From contig WPIO01000055.1 in NCBI GenBank assembly GCA_009760855.2, forward strand, positions 2,540,001 through 2,602,500: a DNA stretch of 62,500 nt. Reading direction: 5' to 3'. Source of the stretch: Cristatella mucedo (Eukaryota; Bryozoa; Phylactolaemata; Cristatellidae). Under the pieces are notes generated by a model. The model made no database searches and had not been told where the DNA came from. It saw only the letters and a program-made list of their open reading frames with translations. Below are positions 42,786 to 53,936 of this stretch, in pieces. Positions within the stretch are counted from its first letter, which is position 1; each line of letters opens with the position of its first letter. A program made the translations under genes and the position numbers.

Positions 42786-43005
42786 AACTACGAAAGAAAA
42801 TTATTTCAATTGTCTCATCCTAAGGTAACAATTGTATCTTCCTAATCCCTTATACGTAAAATAAATGAGAAAATACCTGTTTTCCAATATAAAATTTGCC
42901 TTCGCAGTCCAAAAAAATTTGAAAATTTATGGTTTTGCTGTTAGGCTGCAGGCCCGCTGCAATTTCGCACATCTTGCGCGTGTTTTAAAGCTAACCGAAT
43001 AAATA

Positions 43006-43455
43006 ATAATATTAATACACTTGATAAAACTACCTCAGAGAACTCCATCTCTTTCTAGGCGCTTTATATTCGCTGCGTTGGAAACACCATCGAATGGTGA
43101 GTGGAAAAAATATCGTGCTTGATAAACAACATGAATCACATGGTTAAGGGTGACATGCACAGGGTCAGCATGCAAGTGTGGTTAGTGGCAGCATGCAACA
43201 GTGTCAGCACGCATAAGCACATACAGGATAAATCACAGGGACACATTAAATGCTGTGATAAATAGTTGCGATTTAATAATTTCTTTTTAAATGTGGTCAA
43301 ATCAGGGGATGTCAGGACGCAAGTCGGGAGTGAGTTCCAGGCTTTGGGAGCATAAGAACGAAATGCACAGTTTCCAAAGAATTTGAGGTTTGTACGAGGT
43401 ATAGGTGAACAGTTAGATTAAAAAAATCGGGTGGTGCGATGCTTAGCCTGGTGGG
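43006..43455 (-). mobile_element. LINE-A 3' copy next to a second LINE-A
   Basis: Tail at 43015-43070 (ACACTTGATAAAACTACCTC, CTTTCTAGGCGCTTTATATT), the non-coding segment and then the C-terminal end to GATGCTTAGCCTGGTGGGGC at 43455. The next LINE-A tail starts at once, in the same orientation. Confidence 0.86.
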
Positions 43456-46118
43456 GCAATAAATAATAATAACAACAATGCACTTGATAAAGCGCCCTCA
43501 AAAATCAATCTCTTTCTAGGTGCTTTACATTCGCTGCAAAGGAAACTCGATCGAATAGTGAGTGGTATCATGCTTGATTAACAGCATTAATAAAACAAAG
43601 TTAAGGGTGACATGCATAGGGTCAGGATGCAAGTGTGGTAAGTGGCAGCATGCACAGTGTCAGCAGGCATAAGCGCACAAGGGACGAATAACAGGGACCC
43701 ACTAAAGGATTCGAGGTTTGTATGAGGCATTGGTAAGCAGTTAGATTCCGAAAAGCTGGTGGTACGATGCTTGGCCTCCTGGGGGAGTAGATCTGAGAGA
43801 TGGGCTGGAGCCAAGGAATGAAGTGACCTAAAAGTGAGCGACAAAGCCTTGAAGTCAATCCGTTGCCAGACTGGTGGCCACTGCAGGTCGGCGAGAAGTG
43901 GCATGGTGTGGCAACTGCAACGCTTACGACAGATAAGCCTAGCTGCAGAGTTTTTGCAGCAGCTGGAAGCACCTGATCGCACATGCCGGTAGGCCAGCAG
44001 GCAGTGAGTTACAGAAGTCAAGACGGCATGTCACGGATGCATAGACCAACTTAGATGTGGTATCCTCATCTAAACAAGCCCGAATTTTAGCAATGTCAAG
44101 TAGCTAAAAGTACGCAGACTTGATTGTGAAGCTGATGTGGTCTTCTAACGAAAGGTCACTTGGGAACATGACACCTAGATTTCGTGCAGATTCAACAGGA
44201 GACGTGTTTTCAGGGCTGAATTTGAGCGTTAGCCTTTCTAATTTCTGAATCACACTTGGTTTTCCCATAATTAGTAGGTTGGTCTTATCATCATTCAATA
44301 TCATTCAATTTAATAAAGTTTTCTGCCAACTCTGTGTGGATGTCATCAATACATGCAGCAAGGGAGTTGAGAGAATTCGACGTGCTGGAGGGCTGGGAGG
44401 GATCAAAGCAAAGGTACGAGTGAGTGTCATTCGCATAGAAGTGAAAGCCTAGATTGTGCTTGGCAATCACATCGGCAAGAGGGAGAGTATAAACCGTGAA
44501 AAGAACCAGACCAAGCACGGAGCCCTGTACTACCCCGTGTTTAATCTGTGCCTCGTATTATCTTTGTTCATTCACATCAATACTCTGGAGTCTTCCACTA
44601 AGATATGACCTGAACCATTCTACAGCAGTGTCAGTGATGCCCAGGCGAGATGAGAGGCGCTCAAGAAGAGCTTGGTGATCGATAGTATCAAAAGATGCCG
44701 AAATATCGAGCAAAAAATCAGAGATAGTCTACCAATGTCTGCATTCCTAAGCAAGAGTATGTACACCCTAAGCAAAGCTGATTCTATGGAGTGATTAGCT
44801 CTAAAGCCAGACTGGAACTTACTAGCACGGTTTTAAGTTTCAATATATGAGTTCAGCTGGTCTGCCACGACTCGTGCCAGTGTCTTTGATAGGAATGGTA
44901 GAAGGGAGACTGGGCGGTAGTCGCTCAAGTTCTCTTGGTCTAGTGTCGCTTTCTTGAGAAGTGGCCTGGCTACAGCTTTTTTGAAAGGGAAAGGTGCTGG
45001 GACATGAACATTAATAATGACTAATGACATTAATTATCTTAGTTATGCATGGCAGCAGCAAATCAATGCAACGTATGAGCAGGACAGTGGGAATCCAGTC
45101 CAGAGGACTCGTTGTCTTTTTTTGATTGGGATGTGAACTTCAGGACGAGATCACTAGTGACCTGCTTAAATGCAGACATTGAGGTGCAGCCAGGAATCGA
45201 GGGACAGCATTCTAGGGGGATGCTGCAATCGTAGGGATGGACTCCGTGATCTTGTCTATCTTCTGGACAAAGAAACTAGAGAAGCGATCAGCTAGATCAT
45301 CACAGGGATCATCGGGTCAGGTGCGGTCACCTGAGAGCGGTTGAGGAGATGGTCGATCGTCGACATCAGCATTTTGGGATTGTGCATCCATAATAATAAT
45401 TTATAATATTTTATAATTCGACAACATTTTTATAGAAGCCAGACTTGGCCTTCGCTAGGATCGATTGGTACGACCTACAGTAGTCTTCGTACGCCTATCG
45501 ATGGACTGTCAGTCCTGATCTTTTGTACGCTTTTTCAAGCTTTCGCTTAGTAGACCTGGCTAGTTTCATGTCTGTGGTAAACCAAAGGCCGTCTGGGCGA
45601 GGGTGCACAGTGCGCTTATTCAGAGGTGCAAACTCGTCGAGCGTGTCAGCTAGCGTCGTTTTGTAGCTATCTACCAATGATGACAGATCGGAAGAGGGAC
45701 TCAGCAGCGCAGGCGTGATAGATATTCTCGCACGGTCAGCATCGATGTCAAAGGTCTTGAGGTTTCACGATTCACAGGTGATTTTAGAGGAGGAGGAGGC
45801 AGGCACACATTGTAGACTGAATGAAATATGCTTGTGGTCAGAGAAGCAGGATTTGGTAATAATTTGGTGGTGACAAAGTGCAGTTGTATGAGAAAACTCG
45901 GTCGAGTGTGCGACCCCTGGTGTGAGTAGGGCCATGCGAGCCACAAGAGACAATGAATCAGTCAATGCACGAAATTCAGTGCTGAGGGCGTCAGATAAGT
46001 TTACAAAGTAAATATTGAAATCACCGATGATGAGGAAGGATCGATTTCTTGCACACAGAATCGAAATGAGATCGAAGAAATCTGAGATAAAGATTAACGA
46101 GGGATACGCTGACATAGT
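43456..46118 (-). mobile_element. Most complete LINE-A copy (endonuclease to 3' tail)
   Basis: About 2.66 kb on the minus strand. Tail at 43470-43530 (GCACTTGATAAAGCGCCCTC), C-terminal coding, connector, RT palm, linker and endonuclease to 46118. An A/T-rich insertion (AATAATAATTTATAATATTT) interrupts the linker at 45388-45420. The 5' end (any ORF1 and 5' UTR) is missing. Confidence 0.92.
43587..46115 (-). pseudogene. LINE-A endonuclease-reverse transcriptase remnant
   Basis: N to C on the minus strand. An APE-type endonuclease (45765-46115) has FLIIGDFNIYF, the Asp/Asn pair of the active site, and CFSDHKHISFSL, the catalytic SDH. The endonuclease-RT linker (45495-45677) reads YKTTLADTLDEFAPLNKRTV, WFTTDMKLARSTKRKLEKAY. 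The RT N-terminus (44833-45030) has AVARPLLKKATL, NLSDYRPVSLLPFLSK. Motif A reads LLDISASFDTID near 44680-44712. Motif C (44291-44518) is FYANDT: the first Asp of YADD is Asn, a lesion expected to abolish catalysis. The connector and C-terminus (43587-44304) lack the segment between LESF and FSGSL by internal deletion. Multiple frameshifts confirm it is dead. Such enzymes nick target DNA and prime reverse transcription there. Confidence 0.9.
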
Positions 46119-46875
46119 ACTGTAGATTCATATCCATACAGGTACAGTAGTACAGGAGCCTTAAAGGGACATTGTAGCTGGTATTATTGATTTATTTTTA
46201 GTGTTATTTTATTATTGTTATTTATTTTTTGTTATTTATTTTATTTATTTATTATTATTATTTATTATGGTTGATATTGAGCAGAGCGAGAGAAAGCGAC
46301 GAGTGACAGCCAGAATTTGAGTAGCGTGGCATCAAGACGCTGCTGGCTCCCAGCAGATGCATTTTTCTACGTATGCGGACAATTTACCAAGACGGGAGCA
46401 AAGAATTACTCCATGAAATTTTCTCGCAGAAATTCTACAGAGAGCCTAAAAAGCACACTTCGGCCTTTCGTCTGCCGGAGAGCAAGAAAGCCACGCTGGT
46501 CACGCTATTTGTCATGCCGACACGCTATTAAAAATCTTGAAAATAAGGTGGAAAAAAGCTGCTAGCTAGCTGGTCTTTCATCGCACAATATTGGGTAATG
46601 TGAGAGACATCGTTTTCTTGTCTATATAATTTTGGCATTTTTTCTGGAACAGGCGAGAAAGAGAGTGGCGAGGTTGGAAATTCCGATAATGTGCCGCGGA
46701 TCGACTGAGAAGCTCAAGCAACTGCTACTTCTGCAAGGTGTCTACTCTTCCAAGCGTCGAACCAGCAAGAGCGAACTTTCCTTCATCAAAACATTCTTTC
46801 ATCCATCGACCAAGCACGACACTGCCCTGAGCTCTCTGTCCCCCACTCCTCTGAACAGGCAACAGTCATCGACAG

Positions 46876-46928
46876 GAGAGAGAGAGAGAGAGAGAGAGGC
46901 AGAGAGAGAGACAGAGACAGAGAGAGAC

Positions 46929-46977
<49 letters not shown>

Positions 46978-47155
46978 CAGAGAGACAGAGAGACAGAGAG
47001 ACAGAGACAGAGAGACAGAGACAGACAGCGACAGACAGCGACAGACAGACATGCAGGCAGGCAGGCAGGCAGGCAGGCAGACAGACAGAAAGACAGACAG
47101 ACAGACAGACAGGCAGGCATACAGAAAGAAAGACGGACAGAAAGACAGACAGAGA
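46876..47155. repeat. GA/GACA/GGCA complex microsatellite
   Basis: (GA)n, then mixed GACAGAGA, then (GGCA)n at about 47052-47078 and (GACA)n. Same composition class as 1-476 and 15463-15930. Confidence 0.93.
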
Positions 47156-47256
47156 GCAGGAAGTTCAGCAGCGAAGAAGATATTGCAGTATTTTGATTTT
47201 CCAGATTTGCGGCAGAGGAAAGAAAAACATTAAGAATCCCAATCTAAAAGATCTCA

Positions 47257-47261
<5 letters not shown>

Positions 47262-47343
<82 letters not shown>

Positions 47344-47345
47344 CG
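47262..47345. repeat. (AT)4(GT)n microsatellite
   Basis: ATATATAT followed by about 65 bp of GT with GCGCGTGCGT at the end. Potential Z-DNA. Confidence 0.96.
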
Positions 47346-47517
47346 TGTGTCTGCTCAGAGATATTTTTCTTGCCAAGGCCAACGCTTAGTTTATGACATC
47401 CGGGTTCAAGGACTGGAGCTCGACCGCCAAATAACGTGAATCCAACGCTTGTGGCTAGATCTTCGCTGTTGTGTGCTGCAGATTGTTTGCATGTTGCATC
47501 TTAGAGAGAGAGAGAGA

Positions 47518-47554
<37 letters not shown>

Positions 47555-47639
47555 ACAATACCAGGTTCTAATTATGAGGAGTTCAACAAAAGAATGCCCG
47601 TTAAGGCAACTGCTAGTGAGCTGAGAATGCAGCTTGTTC

Positions 47640-49130
47640 TTAAAAGAGCTCAGAAAATAGCCGCTCGCTCGAATTAGAGCTGCTTAACTCTGCGATCACA
47701 CGCTTGGCACGGGCTAAAAGCATTGGAAACTGAGCTCGTGGCAGATGGTGGTAGAAGTAAATGAGAGTAGTGCAGCAGGAAGTAAACTTGGAAAAGAGAG
47801 TGTCTGAAGCTTGCAGCTCAATCAACTTCAATTGCACATTAGAGGGGCGTCGTCATAGAGAAAGTCAAAAGGATTGTTGACGATCTTGAACTTTTCAAAT
47901 GAGAACGCACATCAGTGAAACTCGAAGAGAGTTCATTTTGAAGGGTTGGCAGAACACTGATGCGTTCTTCGGTTCTTCACAGAATACGGCATCACACGGG
48001 ACGAGGAAATGGACATGGTCGCCCTTGTACAGCTGCTTCTCCCATTCGAAGCAGCGTTGCTTCGAATGCCCGCAAGTTGGCTTCCTTGTTCGCGATGAGC
48101 TCATCGTGTCCCTGCAGCTACAGGTCAAGTTCGTTAAGGTGAGAGCTGATACCTGTGAGGAAGCCGAACCGACAGAGCCAAACTCGTCAGAGAACTTTTG
48201 AAAGCCCTTGAGACCGCTCTCACTGACGAGGGAAACGATCTCGTAGCGGAGGGCGAAGACGCGCTTCAAGGCAGTGCCACTACTGAGCCAGCGAACCTCA
48301 GTGCGGTAAAGTAGATCGTCGCCACGTTCAGCCTCCGCAGCTTCACGCACGTGCTTTAAAATGCAGTTGTTGAGAGGAAACGCAAGCTCCGAGTTCACTA
48401 ACGTCACAAACAACAGACACGCCGTCCTTCACGCCTTCATGCTTTGGCGCACAGCAATTCCCGGGTACGATGCAGTGCACCTTGACCTTGCGTGTCTCCT
48501 GCGAACATCCCCAAAGAGCGGCAGCGGTCGATGAGCAGCCGAGAAAGTCTCTCGGTAGACTCAACCATGACAACCATGGCGGATGCACCTTCCCTTTGCA
48601 GCAAATGTAAAGCGCCTAGAGAGACAGAGATTAAGTTCTCTGAGGGCGCTTTATCAAGTGCATTGTTATTATCATTATCATTATTATTGTTATTATTATT
48701 CAGTAGTTAAAGAGACGAGAGCTCCGACAGGTCGATACCACTCAGAGCAGGTAGGAAGGCATTGAGGACATCCTAACCAGTTGTCATTCCCTTCATCGGT
48801 ACGAGGCTTAGAAACTCCTTGACTGCCTTCAGGTCTGGTGCGATGTCAGGGACCAAGATGTCAGGCGCCGGCTGCGCAGAGTCATTGATATCGCAGCTCT
48901 TGTCCGATTGGCGATGGAGAATATATCGCGAGTTTTAACCTTTGTCAACATCGAAGACCGGACACATCAGAGGCCAAGTCCTCCACGCGTCGAGTCGCGG
49001 TGCTGGCAGACAGCGGGATCGCCTTGAAAGTGTCTCGTTGCTCGGGACAAATGACGTCTACAGCAGCGGCGAGTAGCCAAATCGGTTACGAAGTCTGCGT
49101 CAGTGAATAGAGGCATTTTCTACGCAAGTG
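47640..49130 (-). pseudogene. hAT-superfamily transposase pseudogene (ZBED/GTF2IRD2-like)
   Basis: Minus strand. The catalytic core of a cut-and-paste hAT transposase, broken by frameshifts and stops. N to C: TFKAIPLSASTATRRVEDLA near 49000-49060; KEFL.LVPMKGTTTG.DVLNAF near 48750-48840; after the LINE-A insertion, VHCI near 48475 and ELLCAKA; then a clean stretch (47895-48413) with LKHVREAAEAERGDDLLYR TEVRWLSSGTALKRVFALRYE, the TEVRWLS motif typical of this class; WEKQLYKGDHVHF; and, in another frame at 47640-47837, QLKLIELQASDTLFSKF and LARAKRVI, matching the C-terminal dimerisation region. The full protein in this family is roughly 500-700 residues; the BED zinc finger at the N-terminus is not seen. 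No terminal inverted repeats were found. Domesticated relatives exist in vertebrates, but this copy is plainly decayed. Confidence 0.85.
48588..48704 (+). mobile_element. LINE-A tail inserted in the hAT pseudogene
   Basis: CTTTGCAGCAAATGTAAAGC, GCCTAGAGAGACAGAGATTA, CTGAGGGCGCTTTATCAAGT and (ATT)n at 48662-48703. Only the last approximately 115 bp of LINE-A. It lies in the orientation opposite to the transposase and separates its two halves, so it is younger than the hAT copy. Confidence 0.9.
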
Positions 49131-50399
49131 ACGAGGAGGACACTTCACAGGAGGCGACGCTCGTACGCGACGCTCAGCAGCCTCAGAATCTTTGGCGACG
49201 AAGCTTCTTGAGAAGAAACGACTGCGCGCGACTGCGCGCGGCTGCTGCAGCCTCGGCCACATCCACGCGGTGACGTGGTCTCTGTGGGCGTGTGCGTGCG
49301 TATCCACTAGAAGTTGTGGAGACGCCTTGTTCGAGTCAACCTTGCGGAGAGTTCCGGTTGCAGCTCGATGCTTCCGCTCTTTAGGCCCAACAACTGGGGC
49401 TGCTGTGCGAGAGCTCTCCACGTCAGTAACGTAACCGCGAAATAAAATGGCGTCGCGCGTGTGCAAGCGTTTCACACGCGTGCGCAAAAAACGCTCACTG
49501 ATCCCTCGCGAGAGGTGAATGAAACCGACACCAGAGTGTGAAGCTGTTTACTGTAGCGAAAGCGAACAGTACATGAACCACTATGTTGCAACGCCACATT
49601 AGGCAAACGGAACCGCGAATATCTAGCAAAAAACGGATAACCACATTTACACAACGCAACTAGTCATTTAGCCCGTCAGAAATGACGGGCAAAGAGCCTC
49701 CACCCCCTCGCCCTCGCCACTTCTCGCCACTTCTCGCTCCTTCTCTCCTCTTCTTCCTCCACTTTGTAGTGTGCTCGGCTCGCTGTTTGCGATAACGCTT
49801 AGCATTGCCGCTGGAAATTAAAATTCCACCTCAATTTGGCATAACTTCGAGCAAGCGAGGACTAAACCGTTGAATTTAACGAAAAAAGACGAGCAAACTA
49901 TGACGCGATCTCGGAATGTAACAAAACCAAGAGAAAACCGCTGCCAAAATGCACTGCTTACTTACTGGCCATCGTAAGAATCGATGCCGTGGGAATTTCC
50001 CGGCTGGCCCTGACACAGCTTCAGAGGCACCTGGCGGCCCTTCCTTCGCCTGGCGGGCCCAGCGATGCAAAGCGAACGTCGCTCGCGCGAGGGCCGGCGA
50101 AGAGGGCGTGGCCAGACGAACGAACAAACAGTCCCAACGGACGCACCGACGAGCGCCGCAGTTGTAGGGTTAGACATGTCTCATCCCTCCCCGATCTGGC
50201 GCTTCTGCTTCATAAAAGCGTCTGAAATCAGTTGTAGAAATAAGCAGCAGGCCACAGCCTGAGCTGCGACGAGCAGTGATGAAAGTGAAGGAAGGAAGGA
50301 AGGAACGAACGAAGGAACGAAGAAAGGAAGGTAAACGGAGCCACGGCAGATTAGGCCAACTTATCCAACATTATTTAATTAGGCGAACAGATCCAACAA
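49131..50399. other. 1.3 kb without recognisable gene
   Basis: GC-leaning sequence, including GACTGCGCGC repeated at 49219-49240, CTCGCCACTTCTCGCCACTT at 49715-49735 and (GGAA)n at 50290-50330. Frames up to 133 codons (49086-49487 minus) show no domain. Confidence 0.45.
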
Positions 50400-50870
50400 T
50401 AAGTAAGTTGTAGATCGTTCGGCAAGATTGGAGTACTAGCCAGGCCGTATCTGGCCTAAGGCCGGAGTTTGAAAACCTCTGGTATAGGGCCTTTAGGAGA
50501 CGATCTCTTTTTACTGGACTTGATCGAGGTGGCCACGTCGTTTGCAAAAACCTAGGCGAATGTATTGAGGAGGGGCATAGGTTGTGACACAACATTGGTT
50601 TAGTCTGAGGTGGCTTCATGGAGGCACGAATATGTGCAATTTTTTCAACCAAGAACGCTGAGAACGTGTCGTCTGAGGGTTGGTATACGGGGAATGAGAC
50701 CTCTCAGAGTTGGTAAGCAAATCAGAAACGGTCTTTAAAATGTGCTGGGTCTGACTGGCAGGACTTGGGAGAATTATGAATGAAAAAAAGAACCACTCAT
50801 TTTTCTAAGATTTCATATTTAGACCAGGAGGAAGTCTTTAAAACGCCTAGATTGTGGTCTTTCAAGCCTG
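50400..50870 (-). mobile_element. LINE-B fragment, linker region
   Basis: The minus-strand frame 50371-50652 reads VEKIAHIRASM, a pattern typical of the segment between endonuclease and RT in L2/CR1 elements. 50680-50870 matches 23380-23610 of the long LINE-B copy (GAGACCTCTCAGAG, CTGGCAGGACTTG, GAGGAAGTCTT). Confidence 0.65.
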
Positions 50871-50934
50871 CGCTTTACACGGTGCATCATTTGAAGTGTT
50901 TTGGAGTTTCCCTGGAGCCTTTGTAGAATACGTA

Positions 50935-51800
50935 GCGAAGGCACGGTCTTCAAAGGATCTTCCCGAATTCTATCTGGGTGATCTGTTCCACAGTGACCCT
51001 TTCTCTAGACGACCGTCTCAGCTCCACAGTCGAGTCTGCCTGCTTACAGCTACGTAATATTGCAAAAGTTCGGGCATGCCCAGACAGGGCCTAGACCTAT
51101 CCAAGCACTCTGGTGCATGCATGCATTGTGTGACATCTCGTCTTGACCGCAGCAGTCCATGACTGCGAAGCTCTTCCGGTCTTCACCGAAAAGAGCCCGA
51201 ACGCGGTTGGTGCAAAACTCGGCAGCTCAGTCTTGTCTGTCGTGAACGTTAAAAAGGCATCGGGTAAAATAACCACTTCTCGTTGACCTGGCGTTGGCTC
51301 ACCATCCGGAAGCGTGCGGACTTGGAGCGTTCTGACTCACTTTTAGATCATTTCATTCTCTACCTCAAGCTCTCACCTAATCAATTACTACCCGGTAGGG
51401 CCAGGCATCGCTCTACTCGCTCTCATGATTCGCGCTGCTAACCCTACCGTTGTTTGTTACTCAAATCGTTAAGCTATGCCTCGAACCAACCTCAAATTAT
51501 ATGCTCCCATTCATGCCCGGAGCTCACTTCTAACTGACGCCAAAAGGATTTCCTGACTTGGCGACATTTAAAAAACCCGCAGAAAGCGCATTTGTTTGAC
51601 GAAGCGTTTGCTAACCGTGGGTATTAATCTATGAGTGCTCATACGTGCTGACACTTTGTGTTGCCAGTATCAATCGACGCACTTCCTCTCCAGCGATAAG
51701 AATAATAGTATTTGTTAAAAATAGGTTTAGCTCTCCTAAGGTGCAATTAAAGGTGCAATACATATAATTAGTGTTATTATTATTATTATTATCATTACTA
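50935..51800 (+). mobile_element. Decayed LINE-A copy, connector to tail
   Basis: Plus-strand LINE-A landmarks in order: CTCTAGACGACCGTCTCAGC, GCTTACAGCTACGTAATATT, GGTGCAAAACTCGGCAGC, CTTGGCGACATTTAAAAAAC, GTGCTGACACTTTGTG, and a degenerate tail with (ATT)n at about 51775-51793. Confidence 0.7.
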
Positions 51801-52244
51801 TTACTATTATGTTACAACCTATAGCTAGGTTTCAACATATCGACTGAGTCATTCCCATATTGAAAGTTCAGTTAACCAGCACTTTAATTGCGTGCTAATT
51901 CCTCGAGGCTTCAGCCCCACGCCCGTCGTAACCTACCCCAAAAGATCTCGGTCATCTCAAGCCTCATTGCAGGTCTTCAGTGTAAGGAGGAGTGAAACTT
52001 GCATGCCCAGCTGTGCGAGCGCCTGCAGCTTCTCTAGTTCCTCTTTGGCGCCTGAATTTCAATCGTCAATCGGGTTCTTTCGACTTGTTAGACATGTACC
52101 CATAAACCTATCCAGAGATTCACACCGCGAGTCGCTAGGTTCACTCCTCGCAATCAGCTAAACTGAACTGACTGGACTGAAGTTTCGATGTACGCATATA
52201 TGCACGCAAGTATGTATCTTCTTCTGTGACAACTACTTAGCTGT
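51801..52244. other. No gene seen
   Basis: Unassigned sequence. An 89-codon plus frame (51892-52161) without a recognisable domain. Confidence 0.4.
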
Positions 52245-52395
52245 TCCATTCCTCAAATAATAAAATAATAAACAGTAAATATTAAAATAATAATAAAAAA
52301 TATAATATAATACTAATAAAATATAATAACAAATAATAAATAATAAATAGTAATACAATTCCTCAAATAAAAAATAATAAACACTAAATTAGTTG
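52245..52395. repeat. (AATA)n-rich insertion with duplicated flanks
   Basis: A/T-only AATAAT, AATAAATAAT words. TGTTCCATTCCTC occurs on both sides (about 52242 and 52396) and CCTCAAATAA also recurs internally, so the block expanded inside LINE-B sequence. Confidence 0.8.
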
Positions 52396-52745
52396 TTCCA
52401 TTCCTCCGCTTAAAGACCGTTGGCGACAAAAGCTTTCGCTCTGCAGGTCCTAGATTGTGAAACTCACTTCCACAATTCTTACGCAACGACATCTACTCTC
52501 CTGATGCCGACTATGGCACATCTTTTCTAGCCGTCCTGAGCAGCTACTTACCATGCTACTCGCTACCTCCACTGCTCTCCTGACTCAGCTATGCTTCTCA
52601 CTTTCTCTTTGTTGTGTGAGATGAAGTCTGTTGGATTACCGTGTGCGTACCAAAAGCCATTAAGGCTGTGAGTGCGCTATACAAAACTCTCCTGCGTAAC
52701 ATCCACATAGTCTTTACGGCTTTGCGAAGTTACATACGGAGATAC
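52396..52745 (+). mobile_element. LINE-B 3' fragment
   Basis: CGCTTAAAGACCGTTGGCGA, CTTACGCAACGACATCTACT, CTACTCGCTACCTCCACTGC, CTCTCCTGCGTAACATCCAC and the terminus CATACGGAGATACGT. Coding end with few lesions. Confidence 0.86.
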
Positions 52746-52764
52746 GTTACAATAAATTAAATTA

Positions 52765-52945
52765 CATAAGTCACAAAGACTATGTGAGTGCTAGGCTGGA
52801 GAGTTTTTTGTTGCACACTCTAAGCTTAATCAGATTTCGCTACGCATTCTCTAGCATTCTGTAGATTTCATCTCACGCAACAAAGAGAAACTGCGAAGCA
52901 CAGCAGAAACAGGGAGAAGTTGAGGTAGTGAGTAGCGTGTCTAAA
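52765..52945 (-). mobile_element. LINE-B 3' fragment, tail-to-tail with the previous one
   Basis: ACATAAGTCACAAAGACTATG, TGAGTGCTAGGCTGGAGAG, CATCTCACGCAACAAAGAG, GAGGTAGTGAGTAGCGTG. Together with 52540-52745 it makes an inverted repeat of about 180 bp with a short spacer. Confidence 0.82.
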
Positions 52946-53769
52946 TAATTTTAGCATTACTCTCACTAGACAGCCGACTAGGCTGTCGGTTTCGCTGTGT
53001 AGCACTGCAGCTAACCACAGCTTCAGATATTGATTAGTATCTCATCCTGCCGAGCAACGAGACTCATTAGGAGTGAGCCTCAATTCAGCCTTAATTCTCC
53101 TAGGAACAATTTTGATTAAGGATTGCATACTTGTTGCAAGTTCAATTAGGCGGTGCTCGGCAATTTGCCCTAATTCACTTAAGTGCTGCTCCATAATTAG
53201 CTCACTTATTAGTGCTCGTAATTTCTAGCTGAGCCTTGGCAGCCAGTAATGGCCGTTTTTTGGGAGCTCAATTCTGCTACTGCGTGCTCTACGTCAATTG
53301 CATACAATTTAATAATCCAAGAGTATACTTACTGCGAGAACTAATGAAACTGTATACGAGTTATTGATAATTATTTCCACAATTGTAGCGTGCGCAAGTA
53401 CACGCAGTACTGCAATGGGCGTGGGCAAACCAATGTAGCGAGCGAAAAAAAGAGAAAATCCATTGCAGGTGAGCTTCGCTGTATATTGTTTGATCGAGCG
53501 CATATCAGGCTTAAGACAAGTAAGAATTGAATGCATGGTCTCAGTAGAAGAAGTTACTTAGAGGCGTATCATGAATGAACCGAAAGACCAGAGTCGGCTC
53601 GAGCATTGCGGCAGGTTGACCGAAGGGGTGAAGGACGGTAGAAGGGTCAAGGACCGACCAGTTCCTGTAAGTAAGCCACGCCGAGACGACAGACAAAGTG
53701 ATGACATGACAGTGAGTGGCGGGACCTTGAAATGGACGCAGTGAAGCCAAGATTATTCATCTCGTTTGT
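52946..53769. other. No gene seen
   Basis: Unassigned, AT-leaning sequence. Words such as CACTTAAGTG and AATTAG recur around 53090-53230. Minus-strand frames at 53309-53536 and 53541-53750 have no recognisable domain. Confidence 0.4.
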
Positions 53770-53900
53770 TTTTCAAGCATGATTTTACTTACCATTCAAT
53801 TGCATTTCACTTTACAGCAAATGTAAAGCGCCTAGAGAGAGATTGAGTTCTCTGAGGGCGCTTTATCAAGTGAATTATTATTATTAATTATTATTAAGAT
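53770..53900 (+). mobile_element. LINE-A tail fragment
   Basis: ACTTTACAGCAAATGTAAAG, CGCCTAGAGAGAGATTGAGT, TCTCTGAGGGCGCTTTATC and (ATT)n. A clean stem-loop. Confidence 0.9.
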
Positions 53901-53936
53901 GAGAAGCCCACGCAGTCCGAAAGATGGAATCACAGT

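Larger units (their letters stand above)
46119..47639. other. No gene seen; three microsatellite blocks
   Basis: 46180-46275 is TTATTTATT-rich. 46300-46870 is unassigned sequence with a long open plus frame (46632-47396) that continues through the microsatellites and so is not credible downstream. 46876-47155 is GA/GACA/GGCA repeat with CAGGCAGG. 47262-47345 is (AT)4 then (GT)n. 47503-47552 is (GA)n. No transposon end was recognised. Confidence 0.55.

Noticed and set aside
46632-47396. 254-codon plus frame
   Set aside because: The second half is GA/GACA and GT microsatellite. The first 80 codons show no recognised domain, and a stop-free run through such repeats is expected.
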